NCBI GenBank assembly: GCA_021811865.1
Contig: JAKAQB010000107.1
Span: 1-9,106 of the forward strand
Length of the DNA: 9,106 nt
From: Actinomycetes bacterium
GTDB lineage: Bacteria > Actinomycetota > Acidimicrobiia > Acidimicrobiales > Palsa-688
Direction: 5' to 3'
Position 1 is the stretch's first letter, and the number at the start of each line of letters is the position of its first letter. A program made the translations under genes and the position numbers. The notes beneath the pieces were generated by a model, which worked only from the letters and a program-made list of their open reading frames with translations, made no database searches and was not told the origin of the DNA. This document shows positions 4,793 to 9,106 of this stretch, piece by piece.

Positions 4793-7350
4793 ACGGCACC
4801 GAGCTGCTCGCCGCCCGGGCACGACTGCTTGCCCAGGTCGAGGAGGCGGCCCGGGTGATCGCCCCGCTGTGGCCGCTCTCCACCTTCATCGCGGTGAACC
4901 CGCTGTGGGACCTGCGTCACATGCCCTTCGAAGACGCGATCACCCACGCCGGTCGGGTGCTCGGCGTCTCCGGACATCCGTCCGCGGCGCTGTTCGCCCA
5001 GGCATACGCAAGCGGGCGAACCACCGTTGCCGATCTGCGGGCCGCCCTCGACGACCGCTCCGTTGCCGTTGCCGGCGCGTATGGGCATGGCACGCCCGAG
5101 AACGACGACACCACGGCGAAGACGCTCACCGTAACTGAGCGTCACGACGTCGCCTTCGATACCGGGCTCGCCGCAACAACTGACCGGGAAGTCGCCAAGT
5201 GGTGTGCCGCGTACCTGGCTGCCATGTTGCCCGCGCAACCTGCCGGTGGGTTCTACGCGGCGTGGCTCGCCATCGTCTCCAGGGACCCGGCCGCCCGCCG
5301 GATAGCCGGCAGGGCGGGCCGGGGCCGGCTCGCCGAGCTTCCCGCCCAGCCCGAGGACGCCATCCTCGCGTGTCTCGAGCGCCTCGGCGTTCGCGAGGAG
5401 GAGCGAGTCTCAGAGCTGGCGCGCCAGCTGGCGCGCATGCCTGGCTGGGCCGGGCACGCCAAGTGGCGTTCCCGGTGGGCCGCCCCTGACCATCCCGGTC
5501 CAGCCCTTCATCTGGTCGACTACCTCGCGGTGCGCCTCGGCTACGAGGCCGAGCTACTCGGCGCAGCCACGGCCCGCCAGCCACGGCTACGAAGCCGCTC
5601 AGACCGGGCTCCGCTTCCCGGCCGCCGGGGTTCGAGGCGCCGGCAGGGGAAGGGCACCGGACCGCTGTCGGGGCTGTGCGATATCGCGGGGCTGCCCGAC
5701 GACCTGCGGGGCAAGCTGTCTGACCTGCCCCCCGTCGACGCCGCCAAGGTATGGCTTGGCGCGTACGAGGGTCACTACCGGGACTGGCTCCTCGCCACCT
5801 TGGACCGACCGACTGGGCTCCCGGCGGAACGCCCGGCGGTGTGTCCGGCGGCCCAGGCCGTCTTCTGCATCGACGTACGCTCCGAGGGGCTGCGCCGCCA
5901 CCTCGAGGCTGCTGGTCCCTACGAGACGCTCGGGTTCGCCGGGTTCTTTGCCCTGCCGATCCGCTACCAACCCTGGGGGTCTGCCGAAGCAGTCGATCTG
6001 TGCCCGGTGCTTCTCCGCCCGAACGCGGAAATGGCAGAGCGACCTAGCAGCGAAGCGGACCCGGCTGCGGGCCGCCAGCTGACGGGTCGCCAGGCGCTCA
6101 CCGCCGCCCAGGCGATGTTCGATACCGCCCGCAAGGCCGCCGTGTCCCCGTTCATCCTCGCCGAAGCCGGTGGGTTCCTCGCCGGACCTATGGCGGCCGC
6201 CAAGACGCTCGCTCCCGCCCAATACTCGAAGCTGCGGGCCTGGGCACGCCGGATGCCCGCCCCGCCGGCCGCCACGATCATCGACGCCGACCCCGCACAC
6301 AGCGGGATGGGTGACGAAGAGCAGGCATTGTTCGCCGAGACGGCCCTGACCACCATGGGCCTCACCCGAGACTTCGCGCCGGTGGTGCTGCTCTGCGGGC
6401 ACGGCAGCACCACCGAGAACAACCCGTATGCCTCTTCGCTCGACTGCGGAGCCTGCGGCGGGAACAGGGGCGGGGCGAGCGCCCGGGCCGCCGCCGCGAT
6501 CTTGAACCGGGCCACCACCCGCCAGCTGCTTGCCGCGCGGGGCATCCTGATTCCCGACGGCACCGTCTTTGTGGCCGGCGAGCACGACACCGCCACCGAT
6601 AACGTCACCGTCTTCGACTCGCACCTCATCCCGCCCGTCCATCACGAGAGCGTCGTCACCCTGCAGGCCGACCTCCGCCGCGCCGGCGCGGCGTTGGCCA
6701 CGGAGCGGGCGTCGCGTCTGCCCGGCGCACGGCGCCACGAGCCCTCGGCTCAGGTTGCCACCCGGTCCGCGGATTGGGCTCAGGTCCAACCGGAGTGGGG
6801 GCTGGCCCGCAACGCGGCGTTCATCGTCGCCCCCCGCAGCGTCACTACTGGTGTGGATCTGGAGTGCCGCTGCTTCCTGCACTCCTACGACCCCGGCGTC
6901 GACCCTGACGGCGTTGCCCTGGAGACGATCCTGACCGCGCCCATGGTCGTCGCCCACTGGATCAACGCCCAGTATTACTTCTCCACCATCGACCCCGACG
7001 TGTTCTCTGCCGGTGACAAGACCGTCCACAACATCGTCGCCGGGATCGGCGTCGTTGGCGGCGCTGGTGGCGATCTGCAGGTCGGCTTGCCCCTGCAATC
7101 CCTGTTCGACGCCGGGCAGGCGTACCACGAGCCCATGCGGCTGCTCACCGTCGTCCAGGCCCCCCGGGCACTGCTGGAGGCTGTCATCGCCCGCAACCCC
7201 GTCCTGCGTGAACTCTTCGACGGGCAGTGGGTGCACCTGGCTGCACGCGATGACCAAGGCGACAGCTGGGAGATCCGCCGCCCTGGTGGCGCCTGGGTTT
7301 GCTGGACCCCTACCGGAACCCGTACCAAGGAGGCGACCACCCGTGGATGA
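4789..7350 (+). CDS. dabA: DabA: DUF2309/UPF0753 beta-CA-like subunit of DIC accumulation complex
   Basis: This 853-residue protein is the soluble, membrane-attached partner of DabB and is thought to hydrate CO2 to bicarbonate in one direction, driven by the ion gradient. The N-terminus has the family signature WPLSTFIAVNPLWDLR. The zinc and catalytic site is intact: Cys360 and Asp362 in FCIDVRSE, His538 in LLCGHGS, and Cys553 in LDCGACGG; the 15-residue His-Cys spacing equals that of the characterised Halothiobacillus DabA. LGFAGFF follows the first motif, and AHWINAQYYFSTIDPDVF and GDLQVGLPLQS near the C-terminus are typical. The length is normal. The GTG at 4789 overlaps the dabB stop (GTGA). 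The in-frame GTG at 4771, 10 bases after GGAGG, is a real alternative adding six residues. An Arg-rich stretch at about residues 264-290 looks unlike its surroundings (see findings). The 3' end overlaps the PII-like gene by 8 bases. Confidence 0.95.
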   Translation: MNGTELLAARARLLAQVEEAARVIAPLWPLSTFIAVNPLWDLRHMPFEDAITHAGRVLGVSGHPSAALFAQAYASGRTTVADLRAALDDRSVAVAGAYGHGTPENDDTTAKTLTVTERHDVAFDTGLAATTDREVAKWCAAYLAAMLPAQPAGGFYAAWLAIVSRDPAARRIAGRAGRGRLAELPAQPEDAILACLERLGVREEERVSELARQLARMPGWAGHAKWRSRWAAPDHPGPALHLVDYLAVRLGYEAELLGAATARQPRLRSRSDRAPLPGRRGSRRRQGKGTGPLSGLCDIAGLPDDLRGKLSDLPPVDAAKVWLGAYEGHYRDWLLATLDRPTGLPAERPAVCPAAQAVFCIDVRSEGLRRHLEAAGPYETLGFAGFFALPIRYQPWGSAEAVDLCPVLLRPNAEMAERPSSEADPAAGRQLTGRQALTAAQAMFDTARKAAVSPFILAEAGGFLAGPMAAAKTLAPAQYSKLRAWARRMPAPPAATIIDADPAHSGMGDEEQALFAETALTTMGLTRDFAPVVLLCGHGSTTENNPYASSLDCGACGGNRGGASARAAAAILNRATTRQLLAARGILIPDGTVFVAGEHDTATDNVTVFDSHLIPPVHHESVVTLQADLRRAGAALATERASRLPGARRHEPSAQVATRSADWAQVQPEWGLARNAAFIVAPRSVTTGVDLECRCFLHSYDPGVDPDGVALETILTAPMVVAHWINAQYYFSTIDPDVFSAGDKTVHNIVAGIGVVGGAGGDLQVGLPLQSLFDAGQAYHEPMRLLTVVQAPRALLEAVIARNPVLRELFDGQWVHLAARDDQGDSWEIRRPGGAWVCWTPTGTRTKEATTRG
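7327..7333 (+). promoter_or_regulatory. Shine-Dalgarno fixing the PII-like gene start
   Basis: AAGGAGG lies inside the end of dabA, 9 bases before the GTG at 7343. It is the strongest ribosome site in the operon and rules out the longer open frame that begins within dabA. It suggests the small protein is made in excess over DabA. Confidence 0.75.
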
Positions 7351-7669
7351 GAACTGGGGACTGACGCAGCTGACCAGAGTGGAGGTGGTGGTCGGCGGTG
7401 AAGATGTCCCGGTGGTGGCCGAGCTGTTCTCCGAGGTCGGCGCCACCGGATTCACCGCCGTGTCCAACGTGTCGGGCTTCGGCCACAGCGGCTACCACCA
7501 GGGCCGACTGCTGTTCAACGACCGCAACGCCCTCGCGCTGCTCACCGTGGTGCTCCCGGCCGAGCGGGCCGGAGCCCTTCTCGAGGGTCTGCGTCCCCTG
7601 CTCGCGCACCGCTCCGGAGTGCTGCTCGTCTCCGACACCTGGGTCAGCCGGCCCGAGTACTTCCAGTGA
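7343..7669 (+). CDS. PII-like signalling protein of the dab operon
   Basis: This 108-residue protein has the pattern of a PII-type ferredoxin-like fold. TRVEVVVGGEDVPVVAELF (11-29) is strand 1 and helix 1, TGFTAVSNVSGFGHSG (35-50) is strand 2 running into the T-loop, GRLLFNDRNALALLTVVLP (54-72) strand 3, AGALLEGLRPLL (76-87) helix 2, and GVLLVSDTWVSRPEYF (92-107) the C-terminal strand and tail. The GFG motif matches the start of the PII T-loop. The loop is about 12 residues shorter than in GlnB, and the nucleotide-binding B-loop TGxxGDGK is absent. It is therefore a PII-like rather than canonical nitrogen PII protein. Related small proteins are encoded beside carboxysome and bicarbonate-transport genes (CPII, SbtB). 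Overlap with dabA and the strong ribosome site suggest a subunit or regulator of DabAB, sensing nucleotide or bicarbonate. That role is inferred. Confidence 0.82.
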   Translation: MDENWGLTQLTRVEVVVGGEDVPVVAELFSEVGATGFTAVSNVSGFGHSGYHQGRLLFNDRNALALLTVVLPAERAGALLEGLRPLLAHRSGVLLVSDTWVSRPEYFQ

Positions 7670-7702
7670 CCCCCACGACGGGTCACGACGACGTTCTGGA
7701 CA

Positions 7703-7717
7703 GTGGCTTCGAGCCAT
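7703..7717 (+). other. Hairpin in the gap after the PII-like gene
   Basis: TGGCT-TCG-AGCCA (7704-7716) with a flanking G-T pair forms a stem of 6 with a 3-base loop, 34 bases after the PII-like stop. No T-run follows, so it is not a standard terminator. It may stabilise the dab transcript end or reduce read-through into the phosphatase gene. The surrounding 106-base gap holds no other clear signal and no good -10 box. Confidence 0.3.
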
Positions 7718-7775
7718 CCGCCCGGGGTTGGTTGAGGCCACCAGGCACCTGCCACGCTGGGAGACGAGCCAACTG

Positions 7776-8429
7776 GTGACCGACTTGGTTTTCGTACGCC
7801 ACGGGGAGACGGTCTGGCACGCCGAGAATCGCTACGCCGGCCGTAGCGATGTCGCCCTCACCGAGCGGGGCCACGAGCAGGCGCAGGCTCTCGCCCGCTG
7901 GACAGCTACGGCGGGTCTGGATGCGCCTTGGTGCTCGGAGCTCCGACGTGCCCGGGGAACCGCTGCTCCCTGCGCCGAAGCGACTGGTCTGGTACCTAAG
8001 GTTGACGCCCGGCTGAACGAGGTCGACTTCGGGAACGGAGAAGGCCTCACCGCCTACGAGCTGCACCAACGTTTTCCGTTGGAACTCGACGCCTTCAGCG
8101 ATGATCCGGTGGGACACCCCCTGCCCGGCGCCGAGGACCCGCGGGCCGCGACACGACGCGCCGTTGCGTGCCTACGCGAGATCGCTCACGAGTTCCCGCG
8201 GGGGCGGGTTTTGGTCGTGACGCACAACACCGTCATTCGGCTGACGTTGTGTCGCCTCCTTGGAATCCCCTTGGCGCACTATCGGGACCGCTTCCCGTCC
8301 GTGCGCAGCTGCCACCTCAACCACGTGCGCGTCCTGCCCGGCAAGCAGGCGGCGTTGCTGCAGTTCAACGCGCCGCTGAGCGGAGACTGGGGCTTGAGCG
8401 ATGAGGCGGTGGAGAACGCCGGCTCATGA
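7776..8429 (+). CDS. Histidine phosphatase family protein (phosphoglycerate-mutase-like)
   Basis: This 217-residue cytosolic protein of the branch-1 histidine phosphatase superfamily acts through a phospho-histidine intermediate. Visible catalytic elements are VRHGET (7-12) with Arg8 and nucleophile His9, Arg58 in SELRRARGTA, the general acid Glu82 in LNEVDFG, and His150 in VVTHN. PLPGAED (115-121) matches the PxPGGES region. All key residues are present, so it should be active. The substrate cannot be read from sequence; broad sugar-phosphate or cobalamin/nucleotide phosphatases look alike. The GTG at 7776 is chosen because the conserved strand begins at once; GGGAGA lies 11 bases upstream. 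An in-frame TTG at 7728 would add 16 residues. It follows the dab operon by 106 bases and overlaps tsaC by ATGA, so it is coupled to tsaC rather than clearly to dab. Confidence 0.88.
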   Translation: MTDLVFVRHGETVWHAENRYAGRSDVALTERGHEQAQALARWTATAGLDAPWCSELRRARGTAAPCAEATGLVPKVDARLNEVDFGNGEGLTAYELHQRFPLELDAFSDDPVGHPLPGAEDPRAATRRAVACLREIAHEFPRGRVLVVTHNTVIRLTLCRLLGIPLAHYRDRFPSVRSCHLNHVRVLPGKQAALLQFNAPLSGDWGLSDEAVENAGS

Positions 8430-9106
8430 CGGGCAATCGGCCAGCGTACAGTAGCGATGCTCGCGTGGACACAGCTGCGGGTGGGGAGCGGCGCGGACGG
8501 CGCGTCGCGACCACCTGCTGCGGCGATGGAACCCGGGTGGTCGACGGCAGCGACCGCTCGATCAGGCTCGCGGTTCGCATGCTGCGGGCCGGTGAGGTGG
8601 TCGCGGTGCCTACAGAGACGGTCTACGGCCTCGCCGCCGACGCCTCCAATCCTGAGGCCGTTTCGCGTGTGTTCGCAGCCAAGGGCCGCCCTGGCGACCA
8701 TCCGTTGATCGTGCACCTGCGAAGCGGAGCGAACCTCGCCGAGTGGGCACGACACATCCCTGACCAGGCGTCCCGCCTGGCCGAGGCGTTCTGGCCCGGT
8801 CCCTTCACGATGGTCCTTGACCGGCACCCGTCGGTCCTCGACGCGGTCACCGGCGTGCAGGACACGGTGGCCCTACGGATCCCCTCCCATCCGGTCATCC
8901 AGAGGATCCTCCAAGACTTCGGCGGGGGGCTTGCTGCCTCGTCGGCCAACCGCTTCGGACAGTGAGCCCCACGACCGCTCGCCATGTGTGCGACGGGCTC
9001 GCCGGCTCGGTCGGTCTGGTCGTGGACGGCGGTCCGTGCGAGGTGGGTATCGAGTCGACCATCGTCGCGTTCGAAGGGGACGAGGTGGTGATCCTGCGAC
9101 TCGGCG
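8426..9106 (+). pseudogene. tsaC: TsaC/Sua5 threonylcarbamoyl-AMP synthase, frameshifted and cut by window end
   Basis: The YrdC-domain enzyme makes threonylcarbamoyl-AMP from threonine, bicarbonate and ATP for the t6A37 modification of ANN-decoding tRNAs. Motifs are PTETVYGLAADA (62-73), KGRPGDHPLIVH (86-97), FWPGPFTMVLDR, VALRIPSHP and SSANRFGQ. The frame then stops with TGA at 8963-8965. One base back, from 8962, the family sequence resumes without a gap: VSPTTARHV, then VVDGGPCEVGIESTIVAFEG, still open at the window end. A single missing G (CAGTGAG for CAGGTGAG) explains this. tsaC function is normally essential, so a sequencing or assembly error, a second copy elsewhere, or programmed -1 slippage must be considered; no classical slippery heptamer is visible. 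The N-terminal 35 residues precede the usual family start; the ATG at 8426 has GGAG 11 bases upstream and overlaps the phosphatase stop. A GTG at 8465 after a TACAGT box is an alternative start. Confidence 0.85.

Noticed and set aside
5599..7467. A 622-codon open frame on the minus strand opposite dabA
   Set aside because: It mirrors the dabA codon structure (G/C third positions remove antisense stops), shows no motif, and has a Gly/Val/Asp-rich composition typical of such shadows.
1..9106. CRISPR array, rRNA, complete tRNA or toxin-antitoxin pair
   Set aside because: I saw no regularly spaced direct repeats, no rRNA or tRNA signature, and no pair of small overlapping genes of that type on either strand.

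Overview
The window looks like a chromosomal segment of a high-GC actinobacterium. The evidence is strong G/C third-position bias, frequent GTG starts, leaderless-type promoters (a -10 box about 7 bases before the start codon), and an InhA/FabI-type enoyl-ACP reductase with the actinobacterial DFD...YNWM active-site pattern. An acidimicrobial or other autotrophic/CO2-fixing lineage would fit the inorganic-carbon genes, but nothing in the window fixes the taxonomy. All family calls come from reading translated sequence from memory; no database search was possible.

Layout. Positions 1-799 are a gene-poor stretch holding only a broken N-terminal piece of an IS3-type transposase OrfA (minus strand) and some small hairpins. 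Positions 800-1747 (minus) encode a DUF6671-type protein with four CxxC pairs. It shares a compact A/T-rich divergent promoter region with a FabI/InhA enoyl-ACP reductase (1858-2640, plus). A short hairpin separates fabI from a convergent small winged-helix regulator (2664-3008, minus). That regulator is divergent from the main operon and separated from it by 176 bases containing inverted repeats, candidate promoters and a foldable leader.

The centre of the window (3185-7669, plus) is a tightly overlapping three-gene operon: dabB (NuoL/NdhF-like proton-conducting membrane subunit), dabA (DUF2309/UPF0753, a beta-carbonic-anhydrase-like subunit with the Cys-Asp...His...Cys zinc site intact) and a small PII-like signalling protein. 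DabAB is the known energy-coupled dissolved inorganic carbon (DIC) accumulation system. The PII-like protein is a plausible carbon- or adenylate-sensing partner, and the divergent winged-helix protein a plausible transcriptional regulator.

Downstream come a histidine phosphatase (7776-8429) and, overlapping it by ATGA, a TsaC/Sua5-type threonylcarbamoyl-AMP synthase running off the window end. The latter is interrupted by a single-base frameshift at about 8962. TsaC consumes bicarbonate, so its closeness to a DIC importer is a loose but testable metabolic link.

The most interesting points are the Dab-PII-regulator cassette, atypical proton-path residues in DabB, a possible pair of compensating frameshifts in DabA, an enoyl reductase that mixes InhA-like and FabI-like features, and the tsaC frameshift.
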